64,000 nucleotides of DNA from an uncultured Allorhizobium sp. (GTDB lineage: Bacteria; Pseudomonadota; Alphaproteobacteria; Rhizobiales; Rhizobiaceae): NCBI GenBank assembly GCA_958439205.1, contig OY288189.1, forward strand, positions 3,611,001 through 3,675,000, written 5' to 3'. Shown piece by piece: positions 7,942-14,577 of this stretch; position 1 is the stretch's first letter; the number at the start of each line of letters is the position of its first letter. Made by a program: the position numbers and the translations under genes. The notes below the pieces were generated by a model, which was not told the DNA's origin, ran no database searches, and worked only from the letters and a program-made list of their open reading frames with translations.

Positions 7942-8757
7942 TTATTGGTCTTCTAATCCACTATTGTACCGCAGCAGATTGAACCCTTCCGCATTCGGCG
8001 TAACGATAGCTGGAGACAATGTGCGTTGTGATACCGGCGCGGAACGTTTGTTATCTTTAGCCCGCCGTGCTTTTGACGCATCACTCTCGGCATCAACTCC
8101 AATGAACGCTAGTTTTATCGTTCCAGTCACCTCATTCGAAGCGGATAGCGGCAACACCCCAGTGATTTCAGTCAAAATCCATGTGAGCCCGGCAGACGTC
8201 ATGGCCAGTTTTGCGGTAAACGTGGCTTCGCCCGAAAAGACGGCATTGTCATCCAGCGCTATAGTCGCCAAACGGACACCACCGTTTTCATCTCCGGATT
8301 TCACATTTCGGCTCTCTACATAAGCGACCGTTGCCGCATACTCCTTGACAAGGCGATCGACACCAATCGTGCCCACAACTGGTACCGCAGAGACCGAGAC
8401 ACAGTCATCAGTCAAGGCCGTTGGCAACTCAACAGTGAACAACTGCCTGTAAAGCCTACTCGAAGTCCCCTCGACTGACAGAGGGAAACTTAGCGAGCGG
8501 CTCTCGCCTGACGTTGAGAAGGCTGTCGTTTTCTTGATACTGGGAGCCAAGCCGCCGGTATTCTTCGCCTGAAGTTTTAAATCTGCCGAAATCGACCCAC
8601 CCCTGAGGAGGAATCTAGAAGATTCACTGCTTTCCACCAGTTCACAACGCACCTTTTCAATTAGCTGAGCCATCGAAATCGGCGTCACATTCCCCCGCGG
8701 ATTGCTGACACAGCCGCTCACCCCCGCGCAAAGCGCGAGCACAATTATCTTCCGCAT
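7942..8757 (-). CDS. Hypothetical lipoprotein
   Basis: A 271-aa protein with a lipoprotein signal: MRKIIVLALCAGVSGC, where VSG-C fits a lipobox with C16 as the lipidated residue, then a Ser/Thr-rich mature region with beta-strand character. No domain recognised. Its base composition is visibly less GC-rich and its codon choice more mixed (many ACG/GTT/TCA-type codons) than its neighbours, which suggests later acquisition. It is the gene immediately downstream of the GTA terminase on the same strand but is not a known GTA component. Confidence 0.65.
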   Translation of the reverse strand: MRKIIVLALCAGVSGCVSNPRGNVTPISMAQLIEKVRCELVESSESSRFLLRGGSISADLKLQAKNTGGLAPSIKKTTAFSTSGESRSLSFPLSVEGTSSRLYRQLFTVELPTALTDDCVSVSAVPVVGTIGVDRLVKEYAATVAYVESRNVKSGDENGGVRLATIALDDNAVFSGEATFTAKLAMTSAGLTWILTEITGVLPLSASNEVTGTIKLAFIGVDAESDASKARRAKDNKRSAPVSQRTLSPAIVTPNAEGFNLLRYNSGLEDQ

Positions 8758-8839
8758 TCCCCTGCCCCCAGAAAGATTGACGAGAACCTAGGATTGCATG
8801 AATTAACCATTTATCAACCATGTGAAAATTAGGGTATCT

Positions 8840-10165
8840 TCACACCCCCCGTATCCTCGGCTCGCCGCCGCCCTCCAGCATCAGCGCCGTCAGCGCCCAG
8901 ACCAGCGCATCGAGCCGGTCCGGAGACCGCCCGTTCGACAATCCCTCCGGCCCGAAGTCACACATCTGGTCCTCGAGCTCCACAAACCGGCCCGCATGCA
9001 AAACCCGCCCCTGCTCGTACAAAGCCGCCACCGGTTCGGCGCGCAGGAACTTGCCGCGTGTGGCCCTGACCGTCGTCAGCGGCAGCCGCGCCTCGATGCC
9101 TTCCAGCACCGCGCGCACCATGTCGCCGCCCTGGTTCACCTCGGCCACGACCCGGTCGGCCTCGAAACGTCTGAACGCACTCACCACCGCACGCGCCCAG
9201 CCCGCCGGGCCGGCGCCTTCCACAGAACAATCCGAGAGCACCACCGCCGGGCCATTTTCCTTCAGCCCCGCCACGATAATGCCGCAGCAGGCCGTCGCCC
9301 CACCCGCCGGCGGATCGACAGCCACCACGATGCGGCGCAAGGGTTCGGCCAGCTTCACCACGATTTCGTCGAGCCGCGCGCGCTTCCACAGGCCATCCGC
9401 CCGGTCCTCGATCAGCTCGCCATCCAGCTCCTGCCGGCCCAGCCGCGTGCCCCCATAGCGGGCCTGAAGCGCGCCCAAAAAACCCGGCGCCAGATGCGCC
9501 GCATTGGCCGCCGTCGCCATGCGGGTCAGCCTGGTCGCCTCATCCGCCATCAGCCGTTTCAGCAGCGGCACCGGCCGTGGCGTCGTCGTCACCACCTGGC
9601 GCGGTCGATCCCCAAGCCGCAGCGCAAACTGCAGCATGTCGAAGGTCTCGTCGGCATGTTTCCATTTGGCGAGCTCGTCGCACCAGGCGAGATGAAACTG
9701 CGGTCCGCGCAGGCTTTCGGGATCTTCCGAGGAGAATATCTGCGCGATCGCCCCATTCGGCCAGACCAGCCGGCGCCTCGAAATCTCCACCTCCGGCCGC
9801 ATGCGCCGCGCAATCCTTGCCAGCCCCGAGGCCCCATCGATCATCACCTCGCGCGCATCGCCCAGCGTTTCCGCCACCAGCGCAATCCGCAAATCCGTCC
9901 GCCGCCCCGCCGCCAGCACCTGTGCCTGCACCCATTCGGCCCCGGCCCGCGTCTTGCCCGAACCACGCCCACCCAGGATCAGCCAGCTCCGCCAGTCGCC
10001 TTCCGGCGGAAGTTGCTCGCGCCGTGCCAGAAGCCTCCAGTCGCGGGCGAGAAAGGCAAGATCGGAGGGCGTGAGTTGCGAGAGGTCGAACGCCCCCGAT
10101 CCTGTCCAAGCTGCAAACCTCCGTGCGCTCCGACCGGGACCATCAATCCCGCCCGCGCCCGGATT
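8840..10165 (-). CDS. GTA/phage terminase large subunit (DNA-packaging ATPase); frame lacks a normal start
   Basis: The open frame of 441 codons carries the terminase signature: Walker A LILGGRGSGKTRAGAEWV, Walker B in FHLAWCDELAKW, a coupling motif QVVTTTPRPVP, and the RNase H-like nuclease start IVVAVDPPAG. It powers DNA packaging into the head. The odd point is initiation. Upstream of Walker A the frame is open from a stop at 10166-10168 and reads convincing terminase sequence (LARREQLPPEGDWRSWL), but it contains no ATG, GTG or TTG until a GTG at 9931, after Walker A. A well-initiated N-terminus exists in the -1-related frame (start 10332, next entry). So the gene is either frameshifted (decay or sequencing error) or needs recoding. 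Confidence 0.85.
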   Translation of the reverse strand, partial: NPGAGGIDGPGRSARRFAAWTGSGAFDLSQLTPSDLAFLARDWRLLARREQLPPEGDWRSWLILGGRGSGKTRAGAEWVQAQVLAAGRRTDLRIALVAETLGDAREVMIDGASGLARIARRMRPEVEISRRRLVWPNGAIAQIFSSEDPESLRGPQFHLAWCDELAKWKHADETFDMLQFALRLGDRPRQVVTTTPRPVPLLKRLMADEATRLTRMATAANAAHLAPGFLGALQARYGGTRLGRQELDGELIEDRADGLWKRARLDEIVVKLAEPLRRIVVAVDPPAGGATACCGIIVAGLKENGPAVVLSDCSVEGAGPAGWARAVVSAFRRFEADRVVAEVNQGGDMVRAVLEGIEARLPLTTVRATRGKFLRAEPVAALYEQGRVLHAGRFVELEDQMCDFGPEGLSNGRSPDRLDALVWALTALMLEGGGEPRIRGV

Positions 10166-10332
10166 TCAGGTGCGGTAGCCTCGGTGATCACGGTATTCAG
10201 TACTTTCGACCTGCGGATGCCGTCCGCGATCCCGCACAACCCCTGGTTCAGATCTCCAACAATGCCAAGCGCCGATGTCTGCGCTTTCGCCGTCCGATCC
10301 CTTTCCAGCCTGCCCAGGGATTTCGGCGTCAT
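9979..10332 (-). CDS. N-terminal reading frame of the terminase gene, or a separate overlapping small gene
   Basis: This frame has an ideal start: AGGAGA six bases before the ATG at 10332. Its first about 65 residues (beginning MTPKSLGRLERDRTAKAQ and reaching EATAPEIRARAGLM) look like a normal helical protein. After roughly position 10130 the composition becomes Gly/Arg/Ser/Pro-rich noise while the overlapping terminase frame becomes protein-like. Switching requires one -1 shift somewhere between about 10165 and 10100. The simplest reading is one ancestral gene of about 496 codons (8840-10332) with a frameshift; a short independent gene overlapping the terminase is the alternative. I see no classical slippery heptamer. 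Confidence 0.5.
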   Translation of the reverse strand: MTPKSLGRLERDRTAKAQTSALGIVGDLNQGLCGIADGIRRSKVLNTVITEATAPEIRARAGLMVPVGAHGGLQLGQDRGRSTSRNSRPPILPFSPATGGFWHGASNFRRKATGGAG

Positions 10333-10386
10333 CGGCAGTCTCCTGAAAGCATCCGCTGGCCGTGTGGCAACAGAACCGATCCCCTC

Positions 10387-10606
10387 ACTTGCGAAATCTG
10401 AAGTTTAGGCGGCTTGCGCTCGCCTAAGCCTTCGATTTCGCTTTCTCCCCCACAGAGGGGGGAGAGGGAGCGCGAGGCCAGCCGCGTCGACACCTCTCCC
10501 CTCTGTGGGAGAGGTTACAAAATCGAGGGCTTAGCCCGATCAGGGCTAAACCTCAGATTTTGTTGGTGAGGGGATCCGTTCAGTTGGTAATCCATCAACA
10601 AAACTT
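10387..10606. repeat. Composite palindromic (RIME-like) repeat, family A, copy 1
   Basis: Two hairpin arms. The first runs GCGAAATCTGAAGTTTAGGC...GCCTAAGCCTTCGATTTCGC; the second AAAATCGAGGGCTTAGCCC...GGGCTAAACCTCAGATTTT, each followed or preceded by a pyrimidine-rich CTCTCCC...GGGAGAGG hairpin. It ends in TGGTAATCCATCAACAAAAC, repeated at copy 2. The layout recalls Rhizobium-specific intergenic mosaic elements. Confidence 0.7.
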
Positions 10607-10659
10607 AGCGAGGAAGGGTCAACTCAGTTTCCCTCTCATCGCAGCCATCCCCGGAAGCC

Positions 10660-10822
10660 TCTCCCACAGAGGGGAGAGGGGGCGATGCTGTTACCGCGCA
10701 CTCCATCTCCCCCATTGTGGGGGAGAAAGCGAAATCGAAGGCTTAGGCGAGCGCAAGCCGCCTAAACTTCAGATTTCGCAAGTAAGGGGATCGGTTCTGT
10801 TGGCAATCCATCAACAAGACGT
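10660..10822. repeat. Composite palindromic (RIME-like) repeat, family A, copy 2
   Basis: An inverted copy of the arm seen at 10387: GAGAAAGCGAAATCGAAGGC...CTTCAGATTTCGCAAGTAAG, then GGGGATCGGTTCTGTTGGCA and ATCCATCAACAAGAC. With copy 1 it fills the 508-bp gap between the terminase N-terminus and the TerS-like gene; I see no gene in that gap. Confidence 0.7.
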
Positions 10823-10840
10823 AATGAACTCAAAGCCCCC

Positions 10841-11314
10841 TCACGGCGGCCCCCGCCCCTCGGCCAGTCCCGCAACCTCCGCCATCCGCGCCGCCACCGC
10901 CTCTTCCAGCCGCTCGGCCACCCCAGCCTCAATCCGGGCTGCAATCAGCGCCTCGACCTCATCGCGCAGTGTCTCTGGATCGCGCGCCTCCAGCGCCCGC
11001 TCCTCGGCGTCCACGCGGTCGCGCTCCAGCTGGCGCAACAGCGCATCGATCTTTTCCAGCGTGCGCACGATCAGCGCAATCGCATCGGTCGCCGCCTTGA
11101 TATCGGCGCGCGCCTGCTTGGCCAGCGCCTCATCGGCCCCATCGAGCACCGCCTCGGCGCCCGCCCGCAAGCGGCGAAAGAGGTCGAACTGGGCGCGCAT
11201 CTCGGTGGTGAATTCGTTGAGCAGCGCATCCAGCTCGCCCGCGCCCGCCGCCTTCACCTCGATGACATCCGGTAGCGCCTCGTCCAGATCCCCCCGTCGA
11301 TCCTTGCCCAGCAT
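10841..11314 (-). CDS. Coiled-coil protein upstream of the GTA terminase (possible small terminase, TerS-like)
   Basis: A 157-aa acidic, almost wholly helical protein with no membrane segment, starting MLGKDRRGDL behind GGAGG. A long heptad-like stretch (RADIKAATDAIALIVRTLEKIDALLRQLERDRVDAEERALE) predicts a coiled coil. Rhizobial GTA clusters carry a hypothetical protein at this position, and RcGTA gp1 is a small terminase subunit, so a TerS or terminase-adaptor role is possible by position. No sequence motif proves it. It is flanked on both sides by family A repeats. Confidence 0.6.
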   Translation of the reverse strand: MLGKDRRGDLDEALPDVIEVKAAGAGELDALLNEFTTEMRAQFDLFRRLRAGAEAVLDGADEALAKQARADIKAATDAIALIVRTLEKIDALLRQLERDRVDAEERALEARDPETLRDEVEALIAARIEAGVAERLEEAVAARMAEVAGLAEGRGPP

Positions 11315-11476
11315 GCCGCCCTCCGAAACGAAAGAAGGGCCCGCACAGCGGACCCCCTCTAAACCTTCACCGGAAGCGCCTCAGCCCTTGCGGCCACAGC
11401 TTTCCGATCATGTCAAAACCCTAGCGAATGACCGTCACGGTGTCAAGGATTATTTTCCTATTTTGCCGCTGGCCCT

Positions 11477-11673
11477 ACCTCCCCCCCTTGTGGGGGAGGA
11501 CGGAAAATCGAAGGCTTGGGCGAGCGCAAGCCGCCTAAACTTCAGATTTTTCCTGGTGAGGGGCAAAGTTCCGTGGGCGAACACCTCACCGAGCCCCTCT
11601 CTTGCGAAATCTGAGGTTTGGCCCTGATCGGGCCAACTCCTCGATTTCGCTTTCTCCCCCGCAAGGGGGGAGA
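11477..11673. repeat. Composite palindromic (RIME-like) repeat, family A, copy 3 (about 200 bp, complete)
   Basis: A full-length element: a C-rich/G-rich hairpin (ACCTCCCCCCC...TGGGGGAGG), arm 1 AAAATCGAAGGC...TTCAGATTTT, a GGTGAGGGGCAAAGTTCCG spacer, arm 2 GCGAAATCTGAGG...CCTCGATTTCGC, and a closing CTTTCTCCCCCGCAAGGGGGGAG hairpin. Copy 4 at 14381-14577 has the same order. It fills most of the 372 bp between the TerS-like gene and the diguanylate cyclase. Confidence 0.75.
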
Positions 11674-11686
11674 TGAAAACCACCCT

Positions 11687-12829
11687 TCACCCAGCCTTAG
11701 ACCGGTTCCGCCCCGCACTCTTCGCCTCATACAGCGCCAGATCCGCTCGCGTCACCAGATCGCGCGGGTCGCGCAGATCATCCTCCCCCGTGCCGGCATA
11801 ACCGACGGAGACGGTGACATGGCCGAGGCCGTCGGCGCGGGCGGGATGGGAAATGGCAAGGTCGCGGACGCTGCGCACCAGGCGGTCGGCGAGGAAGGCT
11901 CCGCCGGTCTTCGCATCGACGGCAAAGAGCAGGGTGAATTCTTCGCCGCCGTAGCGCGCGGCAAAGCCGTCGTGGCGGGCGGCGAAGGTGGAGAGGGCGG
12001 TGGCGATCCGGCGCAGGCAGTCGTCGCCGGCGACATGGCCGAAGCGGTCGTTGAAGGCCTTGAAGTGGTCGACATCGACCATCAGCAAGAGCACCTCCTC
12101 GCGCTCGGAAAACCAGGTCTCCAGCGTCTCGTCCAGATGGCGGCGGTTGGGGATGCCGGTCAGCATGTCGGTCAGCGTCAGGTCGCGCAGGGCCGCACCG
12201 CGGCGCTCGGCCCGGTCGGCGCGGTTTTGCGCGTCATAGCGGGCGAGATAGGTCAGACAGCGCTGTCGCTCCACATGCCAGTTGCCATAAAGCGTGAAGA
12301 AGAGCCCGGTGACCACCTGCACGGTCAGCGGAAAGATCAGGTTCTCGTCCAGACCCGGCTTGTTGTAGATCACCCACAGCGCCGCCAGACAGGTGACGCT
12401 GGTGAAGACCAGAGCCCAGCGATAGCGCAGCACCAGCAGCATGTTGCCGAAGAGCAGCACGAGCGGCAGTTCGCCCAGCGTATAGCTCGCATAGGCTGAT
12501 TGCGAGATGTAGAGCAGGTAAAGCGGCAGAAGGCTCGCGACGAACATGCCCTGCAGCAGCAGCAGCTCGCGAAAGGCCGGCGGCAGGCGCGGCACGAGAT
12601 AGAAGATCGCCAGCGATCCCGGGACCAGAACGAAGAGCCGCATCGCCACCGTGAAGGGCTGGATGTCCGCCATCAGGTAGAGGCTGGTCAGATTGTAGAT
12701 GTTGTAGACGATCAGGCCGACGATGATGGCGTGGCGCAGATGCTTGATCCGCTCGCCGCCGAAATCGCGCTCCTCGGCGCGTTCCACCTCGGGCGGCATG
12801 CTCAACAGCCAGTCCAGCCGGCTCTTCAT
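11687..12829 (-). CDS. Membrane diguanylate cyclase (GGDEF)
   Basis: A 380-aa protein making cyclic di-GMP. Start taken at the ATG at 12829 (GGAG, 8-nt spacing); a longer frame to 13018 lacks a ribosome-binding site. Residues about 30-185 hold six hydrophobic segments (MASE-like sensor), followed by a linker helix and the GGDEF domain: DMLTGIPNRR (221-230), DVDHFKAFND (252-261), active-site YGGEEF (GGEEF 294-298). No RxxD inhibitory site precedes it at the usual distance, so product inhibition is probably absent. Its architecture matches the protein at 22558-23781. The gene ends within 15 bp of a family A repeat. Confidence 0.9.
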   Translation of the reverse strand: MKSRLDWLLSMPPEVERAEERDFGGERIKHLRHAIIVGLIVYNIYNLTSLYLMADIQPFTVAMRLFVLVPGSLAIFYLVPRLPPAFRELLLLQGMFVASLLPLYLLYISQSAYASYTLGELPLVLLFGNMLLVLRYRWALVFTSVTCLAALWVIYNKPGLDENLIFPLTVQVVTGLFFTLYGNWHVERQRCLTYLARYDAQNRADRAERRGAALRDLTLTDMLTGIPNRRHLDETLETWFSEREEVLLLMVDVDHFKAFNDRFGHVAGDDCLRRIATALSTFAARHDGFAARYGGEEFTLLFAVDAKTGGAFLADRLVRSVRDLAISHPARADGLGHVTVSVGYAGTGEDDLRDPRDLVTRADLALYEAKSAGRNRSKAG

Positions 12830-13075
12830 GCCGGCAGCTCCGGCGCTCGCCCCGCATGGGCTCGCTTCTGCGTCTGTCAAACCCGTCGTTCCCCGTCCGG
12901 CACCGCCCCATGGCAGGCCTTTGGCAATCATCGACGAGGTTTGCGAAAATTTCGCTAATTTAGGATGGCAAAATTGTCCGATACGACAGAGATTGGTGCA
13001 TCCCGCGAGCCTGGACACTGCCTCCCGGCCTTGCGACCGCGGGCAGCGACCGCTGCCGCCGCCGCACAGCCTGCC

Positions 13076-13426
13076 TTACGCCTCCGGCCCACCGAACTGC
13101 TCCCAGGCGGTCATGGCGTCGCCCGCATACATCAGCGAGGGTCCGCCGCCCATATAGACCGCCAGCCCCAGCGTCTCCTCGAATTCCGCCTTGGTGGTGC
13201 CTAGCTTGATCAGCGCCTCCGTGTGAAAGCCGATGCAGCCGTCGCAGCGGGTGGAAATGGCAATGCCCAGCGCCACCAGTTCCTTCACCTTCTTCGACAG
13301 CGCGCCATCTTTCGTCGCCGCCCCCGCCATGGCCGAGAAGCCGGCCATCACATCGGGAATGTCCTTGCGCAGGGTCTTGATCCCGCTCGAGATATCCCGG
13401 GTGATGGCGATGTAATCCTTGCTCAT
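13076..13426 (-). CDS. Carboxymuconolactone decarboxylase / AhpD-like protein
   Basis: A 116-aa all-helical protein with the AhpD-type redox motif C61-DG-C64 followed by H68 (RCDGCIGFHTEA). Family members with CxxC-x3-H act as alkylhydroperoxidase-like disulfide reductases or gamma-carboxymuconolactone decarboxylases; the cysteine pair favours a peroxide/redox role. A 16-bp AT-rich palindrome sits just upstream of its start, suggesting dedicated regulation. It is not in an operon with the copper genes, which are also on this strand. Confidence 0.88.
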   Translation of the reverse strand: MSKDYIAITRDISSGIKTLRKDIPDVMAGFSAMAGAATKDGALSKKVKELVALGIAISTRCDGCIGFHTEALIKLGTTKAEFEETLGLAVYMGGGPSLMYAGDAMTAWEQFGGPEA

Positions 13427-13446
13427 GGCGGTGTCTCCAATAATAC

Positions 13447-13462
13447 ATATGATAATTCATAT
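13447..13462. promoter_or_regulatory. Palindromic operator candidate upstream of the AhpD-like gene
   Basis: ATATGA-TAAT-TCATAT, perfect 6-bp arms, centred about 28 bp before the start codon at 13426. AT-rich palindromes of this form bind MarR/LysR/ArsR-type regulators; no regulator gene is adjacent. Confidence 0.4.
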
Positions 13463-13489
13463 CTATTGAGGTCTGTGGAGATTGCAAGG

Positions 13490-13622
13490 GAGGCAGTAGG
13501 CAGTAGGCGGTGAGATTGGATTGATTTCCCAGCAGCGTGGTAAACCTTCAGGTTCTTCGCTCTTCACGGCGGACGAACTCCAGCTCCCTATTGGCTATTG
13601 GCTACTGCCTACCCAATCACCC
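13490..13622. repeat. Heptamer tandem repeats in inverted arrangement
   Basis: Left arm holds GGCAGTA twice (AGGCAGTAGGCAGTAGGC) followed by GGTGAGATTGG; right arm holds TATTGGC twice then TACTGCCTACC and CCAATCACC. The outer parts are inverted complements, the heptamers are related. Such 'GGCAGTAGGC/TATTGGC' units are familiar from Hyphomicrobiales intergenic regions. It separates the AhpD-like gene from copZ. Confidence 0.55.
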
Positions 13623-13820
13623 TTCCCGCACCGGCGTATAGCCCGCCTCGCGGATCGCCTGCTCGGCAAGCACCGCATCACCCTCGACAAAGGCCTTGCG
13701 GGCGGCAAGATCGATCGTCACGGCCTTGCCCGGCAGCACCTCCGCCAGCGCGTTGACCACGGTCTTTTCGCAATGGCCGCAGGTCATGTCCTCGATCTTG
13801 AAAACCGTCTGTCCGATCAT
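13617..13820 (-). CDS. copZ: Copper chaperone (heavy-metal-associated domain)
   Basis: A 67-aa single HMA domain: FKIEDMTCGHCEKTVVNAL with copper ligands C14 and C17, then the ferredoxin-like beta-alpha-beta fold. It would hand Cu(I) to the N-terminal domains of the CopA ATPase or to the HmrR sensor in the cytoplasm. It is the last gene of the same-strand set copA-hmrR-copZ, 87 bp after hmrR, so a shared transcript is likely. Confidence 0.88.
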   Translation of the reverse strand: MIGQTVFKIEDMTCGHCEKTVVNALAEVLPGKAVTIDLAARKAFVEGDAVLAEQAIREAGYTPVREG

Positions 13821-13907
13821 GGTGTTATCCTACCTTGTCTTTTCCTTGTCTTGGCCGGCATCTCCGGCCTAATCATTTGCATTGTCAGCCTTCCCACAGG
13901 GGCAAGG

Positions 13908-14357
13908 TCAATCCCCGCAGCAATCGCCATCAGCCTTCTCGGCGGCGGTCTTTTGCCGCAGCGGCCGGCCTTCGAGATCAGCGAGGATCGGGCAGTTGGG
14001 CCGGTCATTGCCCTGGCAGCGTTCAGCGAGATGAAAAAGCGTATCGCGCATCGCCTGCATCTCGGCGATCTTCGTCTCCAGCTCCTCGACATGATGAAGC
14101 GCGAGCGCCTTCACCTCCGCACTGGCGCGCTCCTTGTCGTCCCAGAGCTTCAATAACCGCTCGGTCTCCTCGAGCGAAAAACCCAGCTTTCGGGACCGCC
14201 GCACGAAACGCAGCCGATTGACGCTGTCGGCGTCATAGACCCGGTAATTCGAGGCCGTCCGCCCCGCCGGTGCAATCAGCCCTATCTCCTCATAATAGCG
14301 GATCATCTTGGCCGACACGCCCGAGGCGGCGGAGGCTTCGCCGATGTTCATCGTCAT
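13908..14357 (-). CDS. hmrR: Cu(I)-responsive MerR-family regulator
   Basis: A 149-aa activator. AGGAGA lies 7 nt before the ATG at 14357; starting two codons later at MNIGEAS instead would place the metal-loop cysteines (in RCQGNDRPNCPIL) exactly at 112 and 120, as in CueR. The N-terminal winged helix (EASAASGVSAKMIRYYEEIGLI) binds DNA and a long dimer helix follows. The C-terminal tail DGDCCGD may add metal ligands. It should twist the 19-bp-spacer promoter found at 17254-17284 to induce copA on Cu(I) excess. A 197-bp family A repeat lies between copA and this gene. Confidence 0.9.
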   Translation of the reverse strand: MTMNIGEASAASGVSAKMIRYYEEIGLIAPAGRTASNYRVYDADSVNRLRFVRRSRKLGFSLEETERLLKLWDDKERASAEVKALALHHVEELETKIAEMQAMRDTLFHLAERCQGNDRPNCPILADLEGRPLRQKTAAEKADGDCCGD

Positions 14358-14380
14358 GGTCGTTTCTCCTTGTTTTACCC

Positions 14381-14577
14381 TACCTCCCCCCATGCGGGGG
14401 AGGACGGAAAATCGAAGGCTTAGGTGAGCGCAAGCCACCTAAACTTCAGATTTTCCTGGAGAGGGGCAAGGTTCCGCTGGCACCAACCTAACTGGGCCCC
14501 TCTCTTGCAAAATCTGAGGTTTAGCCCTGACCGGGCTAAGCCCTCGATTTTGCTTTCTCCCCCGCAAGGGGGGAGAT
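14381..14577. repeat. Composite palindromic (RIME-like) repeat, family A, copy 4, at the copA/hmrR junction
   Basis: Same order of parts as copy 3: ACCTCCCCC hairpin, AAAATCGAAGGC arm, GGAGAGGGGCAAGGTTCCG spacer, GCAAAATCTGAGG...CCTCGATTTTGC arm, CTTTCTCCCCCGCAAGGGGGGAG hairpin. Its right end is translated as the last 13 residues of CopA, and it occupies essentially the whole gap to hmrR. Confidence 0.8.

Noticed and set aside
8822..10408. Long plus-strand open frame (528 codons) opposite the terminase
   Set aside because: It is antisense to a clear terminase, is dominated by Arg/Pro/His, and shows no domain; it is a shadow caused by high GC.
4494..11314. A complete inserted prophage or insertion sequence in the GTA interval
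   Set aside because: No integrase, transposase, terminal inverted repeats or target-site duplications were seen; only single lysin, regulator and enzyme genes.
10387..14577. Regularly recurring palindromic blocks that could suggest a CRISPR array
   Set aside because: Units are about 200 bp, unevenly spaced, differ in orientation and lack unique spacers or cas genes; they are intergenic mosaic repeats.
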